From: Streptomyces populi
Lineage (GTDB): Bacteria > Actinomycetota > Actinomycetes > Streptomycetales > Streptomycetaceae
Assembly (NCBI RefSeq): GCF_002911015.1
Contig: NZ_KZ626880.1
Span: 1 to 64,000, forward strand
Length of the DNA: 64,000 nucleotides
Direction: 5' to 3'
Every line of letters begins with the position of its first letter. The first letter of the stretch is position 1. The position numbers and the translations under genes were made by a program. The notes below the pieces were generated by a model. The model worked only from the letters and a program-made list of their open reading frames with translations, made no database searches and was not told the DNA's origin. This document shows positions 42,591 to 50,604 of this stretch, one piece after another.

Positions 42591-43365
42591 GACGGCGGAT
42601 CTCCCCACGCAGTTCTTCGGTGATCTCGACGGACAGTTCCGCCACGGGGGCGTCCTCGATGCGGCGCGGCTGCGGGATGTCCACCCGCCACTCCCGGGCG
42701 ACGCGCCCCGGGCGGGAGGACAGCAGGACCACGCGCTGGGCGAGCCGGACCGCCTCACGGACGTTGTGCGTGACGAAGAGGACGGACAGTCCCGTCTCGC
42801 GCCAGATCCGGGTCAGTTCGTCGTGCAGCACGTCCCGGGTGATGGCGTCCAGCGCCGCGAACGGTTCGTCCATCAGCAGGATCTGGCTGTCCTGGGCGAG
42901 CGCCCGGGCCATCGCCACGCGCTGGCGCATACCGCCGGACAGCTCGTGCACCCGCTTGCCGTACGCGCCCTTGAGCCGGACGAGTTCGAGCAGTTCCTCG
43001 GCCCGCCCGCGCCGCTCGGCCTTCGGGACTCCCCGGAGCCTCAGGGCGAGTTCGATGTTCTTGCCCGCGGTCAGCCACGGGAAGAGGGCGTGCTCCTGGA
43101 ACATCAGGGCGGGGCGCCCGTTGGTCGATATGGTGCCGGCCGAGGGCCTGTCCAGCCCCGCGACCAGGTTCAGCAGTGTGGACTTGCCGCACCCCGAGGC
43201 CCCCAGGAGGGTGACGAACTCGCCCGGCGCGACATCGAGGGTGATGTCGTCGAGGACGAGCTGGGGTCCCGCAGGTCCGGTGAAGGACTTCGAGACGTGC
43301 TCGATGCGGGCGGCGTACTCGGTCGTGTCGGCGCCGTCGGCGGCCTTGGCGAGCGTCGTTGCCAT
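42577..43365 (-). CDS. ssuB: sulfonate ABC transporter ATP-binding protein
   Basis: A 262-residue ABC ATPase: Walker A GASGCGKSTLL, Q-loop LMFQEHALFPWL, signature LSGGMRQRVAMARAL, Walker B ILLMDEPFAALD and H-loop LFVTHNVREA. The ATG at 43365 is chosen over the in-frame ATG at 43389 because AGGAGG lies 8 nt before it. It energises uptake with SsuC and the lipoprotein SsuA. Confidence 0.95.
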   Translation of the reverse strand: MATTLAKAADGADTTEYAARIEHVSKSFTGPAGPQLVLDDITLDVAPGEFVTLLGASGCGKSTLLNLVAGLDRPSAGTISTNGRPALMFQEHALFPWLTAGKNIELALRLRGVPKAERRGRAEELLELVRLKGAYGKRVHELSGGMRQRVAMARALAQDSQILLMDEPFAALDAITRDVLHDELTRIWRETGLSVLFVTHNVREAVRLAQRVVLLSSRPGRVAREWRVDIPQPRRIEDAPVAELSVEITEELRGEIRRHGQH

Positions 43366-43401
43366 GGTCGTCACCTCCTGGGAACTCATCGGGATCCGGG
43401 C

Positions 43402-44523
43402 TTACTTGACGCCGAGACCGGCGTCGTCGACCTTGCTCTCGCCCGCGGCGGCGAGAACCTTGTTCAGGAGCGCGAGGTCGTAGATGCCCGTCAGGTCGGG
43501 CTTCTCCAGGAGACCGGCCTTCACCGCGTGGTCCGCCTCGGTGTTCAGCGTGGAGGCCAGCGGGTCGTTGGTGATCTGGATGGACTTCCAGGCCGGGTCC
43601 AGGACGTTCGCCGGCAGCGCCTTGCCCGAGTCGGCCTCCAGCTGCTTGTTCGCGGCGGCCTTGGCGTCGTCCGGGTTGGCGTTGATCCACTTGTTGGTCT
43701 CGACGGAGCCCTTCAGGACCGCCTCGACGACCTTCGGGTGCGCCTCGAGGAACTTCTGCGACACGATGATGTTCGTGATCACGAACTTCTTGTCGGGCCA
43801 CAGGTCCGACTCGTCGAGCAGCACCTCGGCGCCCTCGGCGACCAGCTTGGACGCGGTCGGCTCCGGCACCCAGGCGCCGTCGATGGAACCGGACTTGTAG
43901 GCGTCCGGGGTGATCTTGTTGTCGGTGCGGACGACCGACACGTCACCCTTGCCGCTCTGCGCGTCGACCTTCCAGCCCTGCTCCGCCGCCCAGTTGAGGA
44001 ACGCGACGTCCTGCGTGTTGCCGAGCTGCGGCGTCGCGATCTTCTTGCCCTTGACGTCCTTCAGGGACTTGATCTTCTTGGGGTTCACCACGAGCTTGAC
44101 GCCGCCCGAGGCCGAACCGCCGATGATCCTGAGGCTCTTGCCCTCGGACTTGGTGAAGCCGTTGATGGACGGCGAGGGGCCGATCCAGCCGATGTCGATG
44201 GAGCCCGAGTTGAGCGCCTCGATCTCGGAGGGCCCGGCGTTGAAGATCTGGTACTTCGCCTCGGTGGCGCCGAGCGCCTTCTGGAAGAAGCCCTTCTGGT
44301 TGCCGACCAGCGCGGTGGCGTGCGTCAGGTTGCCGAAGTAGCCGATCTTCACGGAGTCGAGTCCGTCGATCTTCTTCGAGCCGGCGGCGACCTTGGCCGC
44401 GGAATTGTCGTCCTTGGCCTCGGAACCGTAGCTGCAAGCGGCGAGCGCCAGCAGGGGGAGAGCGGTGACGAGGGCGATACCGCGGCCGAGCAGCTTGGTG
44501 CGCGTGGAGCGGATGGCAGACAC
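43402..44523 (-). CDS. ssuA: sulfonate ABC transporter substrate-binding lipoprotein
   Basis: The 373-residue product has a lipoprotein signal peptide (IALVTALPLLALAACSYGSE; Cys becomes lipidated). The mature part (VKIGYFGNLTHATALVGNQK, FNAGPSEIEALNSGSIDIGW, GPSPSINGF, KIATPQLGNTQDVAFLNWAA) matches SsuA/TauA binding proteins. It starts at GTG 44523. The upstream 130 bp, after cysN, contain two short overlapping reading frames that may act in regulation. Confidence 0.93.
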   Translation of the reverse strand: MSAIRSTRTKLLGRGIALVTALPLLALAACSYGSEAKDDNSAAKVAAGSKKIDGLDSVKIGYFGNLTHATALVGNQKGFFQKALGATEAKYQIFNAGPSEIEALNSGSIDIGWIGPSPSINGFTKSEGKSLRIIGGSASGGVKLVVNPKKIKSLKDVKGKKIATPQLGNTQDVAFLNWAAEQGWKVDAQSGKGDVSVVRTDNKITPDAYKSGSIDGAWVPEPTASKLVAEGAEVLLDESDLWPDKKFVITNIIVSQKFLEAHPKVVEAVLKGSVETNKWINANPDDAKAAANKQLEADSGKALPANVLDPAWKSIQITNDPLASTLNTEADHAVKAGLLEKPDLTGIYDLALLNKVLAAAGESKVDDAGLGVK

Positions 44524-44563
44524 GGGAGGTGTTCCTCTCGGTGGCCCGGCGGTCACGCCTGTC

Positions 44564-44662
44564 TCAGGTCGTGGCCGGGAGGTCGGCAGGTCTTCGTCGT
44601 AACGGGGACGTCCGGTGGGGGGACGGGGCGCGCAGGCAGTGCGCGTACGTCATCGCGCACAT
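44564..44662 (-). CDS. possible short leader ORF upstream of ssuA
   Basis: ATG 44662 opens a 32-codon frame beginning MCAMTYAHCLRAPSPHRTSP and ending 40 nt before ssuA. It is rich in Cys, Arg and Pro and overlaps the end of the preceding small frame by 13 nt. It could be an upstream regulatory peptide for the sulfonate transporter. A second ATG lies three codons in. The evidence is position and composition only. Confidence 0.35.
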   Translation of the reverse strand: MCAMTYAHCLRAPSPHRTSPLRRRPADLPATT

Positions 44663-44754
44663 CGCGCCACCCCGCCCTGCCCGCTGCCGAGGGCGCCGCT
44701 GCCGACGCGGCCGCCCTCCTTTGCGAACGTCGCGTAGATGTCGATGGGGTTCAT
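44650..44754 (-). CDS. small ORF directly after cysN
   Basis: The ATG at 44754 is one base after the cysN stop (TGACATG) and opens a 34-codon frame starting MNPIDIYATFAKEGGRVGSG and ending QGGVARCAR. The tight spacing suggests coupling to cysN, but no family is recognised and no clear ribosome site is present. Confidence 0.3.
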   Translation of the reverse strand: MNPIDIYATFAKEGGRVGSGALGSGQGGVARCAR

Positions 44755-44755
44755 G

Positions 44756-46111
44756 TCAGAAGTCCCAGCCGTCGTCGTCGGACTCGTCCTTGACCGGCTG
44801 CGGCGCGGCGAAGGACTCGCCGACCATGCCGGCGGTCAGCGTGGTGCCGTCGGAGGGGTCGATGAGGATGAACGCGCCGGTGCGGCGGGAGTCCGCGTAG
44901 GAGTCGACCGGGAGCGGCTCGGCGGTGCGGATCTTGACGCGGCCGATGTCGTTGGCGACCAGCCGGCCCGGGTGCGGGTGCAGCGAGAGGTCGTCGAGGG
45001 TGAGCCGGGACGGGATGTCCTTGACGATCGCCTTGACCGTGCGGGTGCCGTGCTTGAGCAGCACCCGGTGGCCGACGGTGAGTGCCTCGTCGGCGACGTG
45101 GCAGACGGTCGCCTCGACGTCCTGCGTGGTCGCGGGCGCGTCCTTGCTCGGCACGATCAGGTCGCCGCGGGAGATGTCGATGTCGTCCTTCAGCAGGACG
45201 GTCACCGACTGCGGGGTCCACGCGATGTCGACGGGCTCGCCCAGCAGGTCGATCCCGGAGATCGTCGAGGTGCGCCCGGACGGCAGCACGGTGATCTCCT
45301 GGCCGACGCGCAGCGAACCGGCGGCGATCTGGCCCGCGTAACCCCGGTAGTCCGGGTGCTCGGCGGTCTGCGGGCGGATCACGTACTGCACGGGCAGCCG
45401 GGCGTGGCAGTGCGCCAGGTCGTGGCTGACCGGAACGGTCTCCAGGTGCTCCAGGACCGTCGGGCCGCCGTACCAGTCCATGTTCGCGGACGGCTCCACG
45501 ACGTTGTCACCGGCGAGCGCCGAGATCGGGATCGCGGTGATCTCGGGGACGCCCAGCTCGGAGGCGTACGCCGTGAACTCCTCGGCGATCGCGGCGAAGA
45601 CGGACTCCTCGTAGCCGACGAGGTCCATCTTGTTGACGGCGAGCACCACGTGCGGGACGCGCAGCAGCGCGGCGACGGCGGCGTGCCGGCGGGTCTGCTC
45701 GATGACCCCGTTGCGGGCGTCGACGAGCACGACGGCGAGGTCCGCGGTGGAGGCGCCGGTGACCATGTTCCGGGTGTACTGAACGTGCCCGGGGGTGTCG
45801 GCGAGGATGAACCGGCGGCGCGCGGTGGCGAAGTAGCGGTAGGCGACGTCGATGGTGATGCCCTGCTCGCGCTCGGCCCGCAGACCGTCGGTGAGCAGCG
45901 CGAGGTCGGGGGTGTCCTGGCCGCGGTTGCGGGAGGCGTGCTCGACGGCCTCGAGCTGGTCGGTCAGGATCGACTTCGAGTCGTGCAGCAGTCGTCCGAC
46001 GAGCGTGGACTTGCCGTCGTCGACGGAGCCCGCGGTCGCGAAGCGCAGCAGGGTGGTCGCCGAGAGCTGTTCGACCGACAGGGGCTCGGTGGGTTCGGTG
46101 GTGCTGGTCAT
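44756..46111 (-). CDS. cysN: sulfate adenylyltransferase subunit 1 (GTPase)
   Basis: A 451-residue EF-Tu-like GTPase that drives ATP sulfurylase. G motifs: GSVDDGKSTLVGRLLHDSKS (G1), EREQGITIDVAYRYF (G2), ADTPGHVQYTRNM (G3) and VLAVNKMDLVGYEES (G4), followed by two beta-barrel domains. It forms a heterodimer with CysD, encoded just upstream with a 2-nt gap, and converts sulfate and ATP to adenosine 5'-phosphosulfate. Confidence 0.97.
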   Translation of the reverse strand: MTSTTEPTEPLSVEQLSATTLLRFATAGSVDDGKSTLVGRLLHDSKSILTDQLEAVEHASRNRGQDTPDLALLTDGLRAEREQGITIDVAYRYFATARRRFILADTPGHVQYTRNMVTGASTADLAVVLVDARNGVIEQTRRHAAVAALLRVPHVVLAVNKMDLVGYEESVFAAIAEEFTAYASELGVPEITAIPISALAGDNVVEPSANMDWYGGPTVLEHLETVPVSHDLAHCHARLPVQYVIRPQTAEHPDYRGYAGQIAAGSLRVGQEITVLPSGRTSTISGIDLLGEPVDIAWTPQSVTVLLKDDIDISRGDLIVPSKDAPATTQDVEATVCHVADEALTVGHRVLLKHGTRTVKAIVKDIPSRLTLDDLSLHPHPGRLVANDIGRVKIRTAEPLPVDSYADSRRTGAFILIDPSDGTTLTAGMVGESFAAPQPVKDESDDDGWDF

Positions 46112-46113
46112 GT

Positions 46114-47052
46114 CTAGAAGTACCCCTCGCGCTTGCGGTCTTCCATCGCGGCCTCGGACATCTTGTCGTCGGCGCGGGTCGCGCCGCGCTCGGTGAGCCG
46201 GGAGGCGGCGATCTCGTTGATGACGGCGTCCAGCGTGGTCGCGTCGGAGTCGACGGCGCCGGTGCAGGACATGTCACCGACCGTGCGGTAGCGGACGAGC
46301 CGCTTCTCGACGGTCTCGCCGTCCTTCGGGCCGCCCCACTCGCCGGCGGTCAGCCACATGTTCGACCGCTGGAAGACCTCGCGCTCGTGCGCGAAGTAGA
46401 TCTCGGGCAGCTCGATGCCCTCGCGGGCGATGTACTGCCACACGTCCAGCTCGGTCCAGTTGGACAGCGGGAAGACACGGACGTGCTCGCCGGGCGCGTG
46501 GCGGCCGTTGTAGAGGTTCCACAGCTCGGGCCGCTGGCGGCGCGGGTCCCACTGCGAGAACTCGTCGCGCAGCGAGAACACCCGCTCCTTGGCGCGGGCC
46601 TTCTCCTCGTCACGGCGTCCGCCGCCGAACACGGCGTCGAAGCGCTCGGACTGGATCTTCTCCGTCAGCGGCAGGGTCTGGAGCGGGTTGCGGGTGCCGT
46701 CCGGGCGCTCCTTGAGGACACCGCGGTCGATGTAGTCCTGCACCGAGGCCACGTGCAGCCGCAGCCCGTGGCGCTCCACGGTCCGGTCGCGGTAGTCGAG
46801 GACCTCGGGGAAGTTGTGCCCGGTGTCCACGTGCAGCAGCGTGAACGGGACCGCCGCCGGGGCGAACGCCTTCAGCGCCAGGTGCAGCATGACGATGGAG
46901 TCCTTGCCGCCGGAGAAGAGGATCACCGGCCGCTCGAACTCACCCGCCACCTCGCGGAAGATGTGGACGGCCTCGGACTCCAGCGCGTCCAGGTGCGACA
47001 GCGCGTACGGGCTGCTCTCGGTCTCCTCGGAGACACTGGCGACGGTCGTCAT
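46114..47052 (-). CDS. cysD: sulfate adenylyltransferase subunit 2
   Basis: The 312-residue ATP-sulfurylase catalytic subunit has the PP-loop RPVILFSGGKDSIVMLHLAL, LLHVDTGHNFPEVLDYRDRT, FDAVFGGGRRDEEKARAKER and the C-terminal EAAMEDRKREGYF, all typical of CysD. The start overlaps the cysC stop (ATGA), so the pair is translationally coupled. Confidence 0.97.
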   Translation of the reverse strand: MTTVASVSEETESSPYALSHLDALESEAVHIFREVAGEFERPVILFSGGKDSIVMLHLALKAFAPAAVPFTLLHVDTGHNFPEVLDYRDRTVERHGLRLHVASVQDYIDRGVLKERPDGTRNPLQTLPLTEKIQSERFDAVFGGGRRDEEKARAKERVFSLRDEFSQWDPRRQRPELWNLYNGRHAPGEHVRVFPLSNWTELDVWQYIAREGIELPEIYFAHEREVFQRSNMWLTAGEWGGPKDGETVEKRLVRYRTVGDMSCTGAVDSDATTLDAVINEIAASRLTERGATRADDKMSEAAMEDRKREGYF

Positions 47053-47648
47053 GCGAGACCCTTCTCGGTGAGCAGCGCGTGCAGCGCGGCGGCGGACTCC
47101 TGCACGGTCTGGGTGTGCGACTCGATGCGCAGGTCGGGCGACTCGGGCGCCTCGTACGGGTCGTCGACCCCGGTGAGCCCCGTCAGTTCCCCCGCGGCCT
47201 GCTTCGCGTACAGACCCTTCACATCGCGTACGGAGCACACCTCGACCGGGGTCGCCACGTGCACCTCCAGGTACGTCGTCCCGTTCTCCTCGTGACGCCC
47301 CCGCACCGCCTCACGGCTGTCGGCGTAGGGCGCGATGACCGGGACGAGCGCCGTGACGCCGTTGCGGGCGAGCAGTTCGGCCAGGAACCCGATCCGCTGC
47401 ACGTTGGTGTGCCGGTCCTCGCGGCTGAAGCCGAGGCCCGCCGAGATGAACTCGCGGATCTCGTCGCCGTCGAGCACCTCGACGCGGTGGCCCTCCTCGC
47501 GCAGCCGGCCGGCCAGCTCGTAGGCGATGGTGGTCTTGCCGGCGCTCGGCAGACCCGTGAGCCAGACGGTGGCTCCGCTCGTCACTTCCCGCTCCTGAGA
47601 AATCGTGGGACCCGCGCCGGGCGCGGTGTTCGTCGTGGTCGTCGTCAT
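47049..47648 (-). CDS. cysC: adenylylsulfate kinase
   Basis: A 199-residue APS kinase: P-loop GATVWLTGLPSAGKTTIAYE, VEVLDGDEIREFISAGLGFS, REDRHTNVQRIGFLAELLAR and DVKGLYAKQAAGELTGLTGV. It makes PAPS. Because CysH here looks like an APS-using enzyme, PAPS may serve sulfotransferases rather than reduction. It overlaps cysH and cysD by 4 nt at each end. Confidence 0.96.
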   Translation of the reverse strand: MTTTTTNTAPGAGPTISQEREVTSGATVWLTGLPSAGKTTIAYELAGRLREEGHRVEVLDGDEIREFISAGLGFSREDRHTNVQRIGFLAELLARNGVTALVPVIAPYADSREAVRGRHEENGTTYLEVHVATPVEVCSVRDVKGLYAKQAAGELTGLTGVDDPYEAPESPDLRIESHTQTVQESAAALHALLTEKGLA

Positions 47649-48355
47649 CCGTGCAGTCCGCACTCGGTCTTGGCGCGGCCCGCCCAGCGGCCGGCGCGCG
47701 CGTCCTCGCCCTCCTGCACCCGGCGGGTGCAGGGGGCGCAGCCGACGGAGGCGTAGCCGTCCATCAGCAACGGGTTGGTCAGTACGCCGTGTTCGGCGAC
47801 GTACGCGTCCACGTCGTCCTGCGTCCAGCGGGCGATCGGGGAGACCTTGACCTTGCGGCGCTTCTCGTCCCAGCCGACGACCGGGGTGTTCGCCCGGGTG
47901 GGGGACTCGTCGCGGCGCAGGCCGGTCGCCCATGCCTGATAGCCCGTCAGGCCCTGTTCCAGCGGCTGCACCTTGCGGAGCTTGCAGCACAGGTCCGGGT
48001 CGCGGTCGTGCAGCTTCGGCCCGTACTCGGCGTCCTGCTCGGCGACGCTCTGACGCGGGGTCAGGGTGATGACGTTGACGTCCATCACGGCCTCGACCGC
48101 GTCCCGCGTGCCGATCGTCTCCGGGAAGTGGTACCCGGTGTCGAGGAACACCACGTCCACGCCGGGCCGGGCGCGCGACGCCAGGTGGGCGACCACCGCG
48201 TCCTCCATCGAGGAGGTCACGCAGAACTTCTCGCCGAAGGTGTCCGCGGCCCAGCGCAGGATCTCCAGGGCGGACGCGTCCTCCAGGTCGCGTCCCGCCT
48301 GCTCGGCCAGCTTCCTCAAGTCCTCGTCCGTGCGCTCTTGCTGAACGGTCGTCAT
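47645..48355 (-). CDS. cysH: adenylylsulfate / phosphoadenylylsulfate reductase
   Basis: The 236-residue enzyme reduces activated sulfate to sulfite. It has FCVTSSMEDAVVAHLASRAR, VVFLDTGYHFPETIGTRDAV, and the C-terminal catalytic TECGLHG. Two Cys pairs, DLCCKLRKV and SVGCAPCTR, are the [4Fe-4S] ligands of the assimilatory APS reductases and are absent from PAPS-only enzymes, so APS is the likely substrate. The ATG at 48355 overlaps the stop of the zinc-ribbon gene. Confidence 0.95.
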   Translation of the reverse strand: MTTVQQERTDEDLRKLAEQAGRDLEDASALEILRWAADTFGEKFCVTSSMEDAVVAHLASRARPGVDVVFLDTGYHFPETIGTRDAVEAVMDVNVITLTPRQSVAEQDAEYGPKLHDRDPDLCCKLRKVQPLEQGLTGYQAWATGLRRDESPTRANTPVVGWDEKRRKVKVSPIARWTQDDVDAYVAEHGVLTNPLLMDGYASVGCAPCTRRVQEGEDARAGRWAGRAKTECGLHG

Positions 48356-48531
48356 ATCTCCGCCCCTCCACGCTCTTCCCGCTGGACGCCCCGGGACAGC
48401 AGTCCCAGGAACTTCAGCCGGAAGGCTCGGTTGCACGCCGCGCATTCCCACGCGCCGTGGCCCTCTTCGCTGGGTCGCAGGTCCTCGTCTCCGCAGTAGG
48501 GGCAGTAGAACGGCGCCGCGCGCTCGCTCAC
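48352..48531 (-). CDS. 59-residue zinc-ribbon protein between sir and cysH
   Basis: GTG 48531 overlaps the sir stop (GTGA) and the TGA overlaps the cysH ATG (ATGA), leaving no gap on either side. The product starts VSERAAPFYCPYCGDEDLRP and continues WECAACNRAFRLKFLGLLSR: two Cys pairs (CPYC and CAAC) about 17 residues apart form a small zinc ribbon or iron-binding site, followed by a basic tail. The double coupling implies a role alongside sulfite reductase or APS reductase, perhaps as an assembly or electron-transfer helper; this is inference. Streptomycete operons commonly contain such a gene. Confidence 0.8.
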   Translation of the reverse strand: MSERAAPFYCPYCGDEDLRPSEEGHGAWECAACNRAFRLKFLGLLSRGVQREERGGAEI

Positions 48532-50222
48532 GACAGGGCCTCCTCGGAGGCGCGCGTGGCCCAGGCGGCGAAGCGCTCGCCGTCCTCGCGCTCCGCCTGG
48601 AAGCGCTTGAGGACACGCTCGATGTAGTCGGGCAGTTCGTCCGAAGTGACCTTCAGACCGCGGACCTTGCGGCCGAAGCCGGCCTCCAGGCCGAGCGCGC
48701 CGCCCAGGTGCACCTGGTATCCCTCGACCTGCTCGCCCGCGTCGTTCAGGACGAGCTGGCCCTTGAGACCGATGTCCGCGACCTGGATGCGGGCGCAGGC
48801 GTTGGGGCAGCCGTTGATGTTGATGGTGAGGGGCTCGTCGAACTCGGGGATGCGGCGTTCGAGTTCGTCGATCAGCGAAGCGCCGCGCGCCTTGGTCTCG
48901 ACGATCGCGAGCTTGCAGTACTCGATGCCGGTGCAGGCCATCGTGCCGCGCCGGAACGAGGACGGCCGGGCGGTGAGGTCCAGTGCCTCCAGGCCCTCGA
49001 CGAGCGAGTCGACCTGTCCCTCCTCGACGTCGAGGACGATCATCTTCTGCTCGACGGTGGTGCGCACCCGGCCCGAGCCGTGCGCCTCCGCCAGCTCGGC
49101 GATCTTCGTCAGGGTGGCGCCGTCGATGCGGCCGACGCGCGGGGCGAAGCCGACGTAGTAGCGGCCGTCCTGCTGCCGGTGCACTCCGACGTGGTCGCGC
49201 CAGCGGGCGACGGGCTGGTCGGGGGCGGGGCCGTCGACCAGCTTGCGCTTCAGGTACTCGTCCTCCAGGACCTGGCGGAACTTCTCCACGCCCCAGTCGG
49301 CGACCAGGAACTTCAGACGGGCGCGGTTGCGCAGCCGCCGGTAGCCGTAGTCGCGGAAGATCGACAGCACGCCGATGTGGACGTCCGCCACCTCGTCGAG
49401 CGGCACCCAGGTACCGAGGCGCTGGCCGATCTTCGGGTTGGTGGACAGTCCGCCGCCGACCCAGAGGTCGAAGCCGGGGCCGTGCTCCGGGTGGTTCACG
49501 CCGACGAAGGCGACGTCGTTGATCTCGTGCGCCACGTCGAGCAGCGGAGAGCCGGAGATCGCGGTCTTGAACTTGCGGGGCAGGTTGGAGAAGTCCTTGT
49601 TGCCGATGACCCGGCGGTGGATCTCCTCGATGGCCGGGGTGCCGTCGATGATCTCGTCCTCGGCGATGCCGGCGACGGGCGAGCCGAGGATGACGCGGGG
49701 CGTGTCACCGCAGGCCTCGGTCGTGGACAGGCCGACGGCCTCCAGGCGCTCCCAGATCTCCGGGACGTCCTCGATGCGGATCCAGTGGTACTGGACGTTC
49801 TGACGGTCGGTGAGGTCGGCGGTGCCGCGCGCGAACTCCTGCGAGATCTCGCCGATGACGCGGAGCTGCTCGGTGGTCAGCCGGCCACCGTCGATCCGCA
49901 CCCGCAGCATGAAGAACTCGTCGTCCAGCTCCTCCGGCTCCAGGATCGCGGTCTTGCCGCCGTCGATCCCGGGCTTGCGCTGGGTGTAGAGACCCCACCA
50001 GCGCATCCGGCCGCGCAGGTCGTTGGGGTCGATCGAGTCGAATCCCCGCTTCGAGTAGATCGTCTCAATGCGTGTCCGCACATTGAGACCGTCGTCGTCC
50101 TTCTTGAACTGCTCGTTGCCGTTGAGCGGGGTGAAGTGACCGGCGGCCCACTGTCCCTCGCCGCGGTGACGGCTCACCTTGCGGCGGGGCGCGACAGCGG
50201 GATCCTGCGGGGTGGCGGCCAT
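48528..50222 (-). CDS. sir: assimilatory sulfite reductase (ferredoxin type)
   Basis: The 564-residue siroheme/[4Fe-4S] enzyme reduces sulfite to sulfide. Two ferredoxin-like/siroheme repeats are visible (LRVRIDGGRLTTEQLRVIGE, DLTDRQNVQYHWIRIEDVPE; GRYYVGFAPRVGRIDGATLT). The cluster-binding Cys residues are in TMACTGIEYCKLAIVETKAR and NINGCPNACARIQVADIGLK. Overall it resembles mycobacterial SirA/NirA. ATG 50222 is used. It heads the structural genes of the sulfur operon, downstream of a leader peptide and structured leader. Confidence 0.94.
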   Translation of the reverse strand: MAATPQDPAVAPRRKVSRHRGEGQWAAGHFTPLNGNEQFKKDDDGLNVRTRIETIYSKRGFDSIDPNDLRGRMRWWGLYTQRKPGIDGGKTAILEPEELDDEFFMLRVRIDGGRLTTEQLRVIGEISQEFARGTADLTDRQNVQYHWIRIEDVPEIWERLEAVGLSTTEACGDTPRVILGSPVAGIAEDEIIDGTPAIEEIHRRVIGNKDFSNLPRKFKTAISGSPLLDVAHEINDVAFVGVNHPEHGPGFDLWVGGGLSTNPKIGQRLGTWVPLDEVADVHIGVLSIFRDYGYRRLRNRARLKFLVADWGVEKFRQVLEDEYLKRKLVDGPAPDQPVARWRDHVGVHRQQDGRYYVGFAPRVGRIDGATLTKIAELAEAHGSGRVRTTVEQKMIVLDVEEGQVDSLVEGLEALDLTARPSSFRRGTMACTGIEYCKLAIVETKARGASLIDELERRIPEFDEPLTININGCPNACARIQVADIGLKGQLVLNDAGEQVEGYQVHLGGALGLEAGFGRKVRGLKVTSDELPDYIERVLKRFQAEREDGERFAAWATRASEEALS

Positions 50223-50357
50223 GGTCGATACGTCCTTCGAGACTGCGGGGCAGGTCTGACTGCGGCTCTGACCTGCGCATACGGGTGCATACGGAAGAAT
50301 GGGCGCAGCACTGCGCAAGGGTCGCAAAAAGAGGGGGGTTCGGCGCTGCTGGGCTGA
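50223..50357 (-). promoter_or_regulatory. structured 5' leader of the sir operon
   Basis: Between the leader peptide and sir are a 6-bp hairpin (50303-50308 / 50311-50316), two direct copies of CCGTATGC in minus-strand reading (50294-50287 and 50284-50277, 10 bp apart), and a 7-bp stem GCAGGTC/GACCTGC (50276-50270 with 50256-50250) close to the sir ribosome site. Such elements would suit attenuation coupled to translation of the leader peptide. Confidence 0.5.
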
Positions 50358-50441
50358 TCAGCTCGCCGGACAGATGGCGCTGGACATGCGGCCGAGGTCG
50401 ACGTGCCGCCGACTCACCAAGGCAATTCCAGTTCCAGACAT
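50358..50441 (-). CDS. putative leader peptide of the sulfite reductase operon
   Basis: The 27-residue frame reads MSGTGIALVSRRHVDLGRMS then SAICPAS. The block SRRHVDLxRMSSAxC is the hallmark of the short streptomycete peptides annotated as putative leader peptide in front of sulfur and cysteine genes. A single Cys codon lies four codons from the end, so ribosome stalling at low Cys-tRNA could control the downstream operon. The gene lies 135 nt upstream of sir. Confidence 0.8.
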   Translation of the reverse strand: MSGTGIALVSRRHVDLGRMSSAICPAS

Positions 50442-50495
50442 GACGGAAGCGTGTCACGGGGATCTCGGGGCAGTCCACCGTCATCCATCATGTGG

Positions 50496-50528
50496 ACACC
50501 CTTGTCCCGAATCCTGGGACGAGGGTGT
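50496..50528 (-). terminator. terminator downstream of the GNAT gene
   Basis: Thirteen-base arms (50496-50508 and 50516-50528) pair at 12 positions with a 7-nt loop. Outer CATGTG/CACATG (50489-50494, 50536-50541) extends the symmetry. It lies between the end of the acetyltransferase gene and the sir leader. It could also be an operator for the sir promoter. Confidence 0.6.
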
Positions 50529-50604
50529 TGTCGATCACATGACAGGCTCCCGTGCGGTGCCGCACGGGGAGCCGGAAGCCGTGGACATCACGGCGCAAAG
50601 CGGT

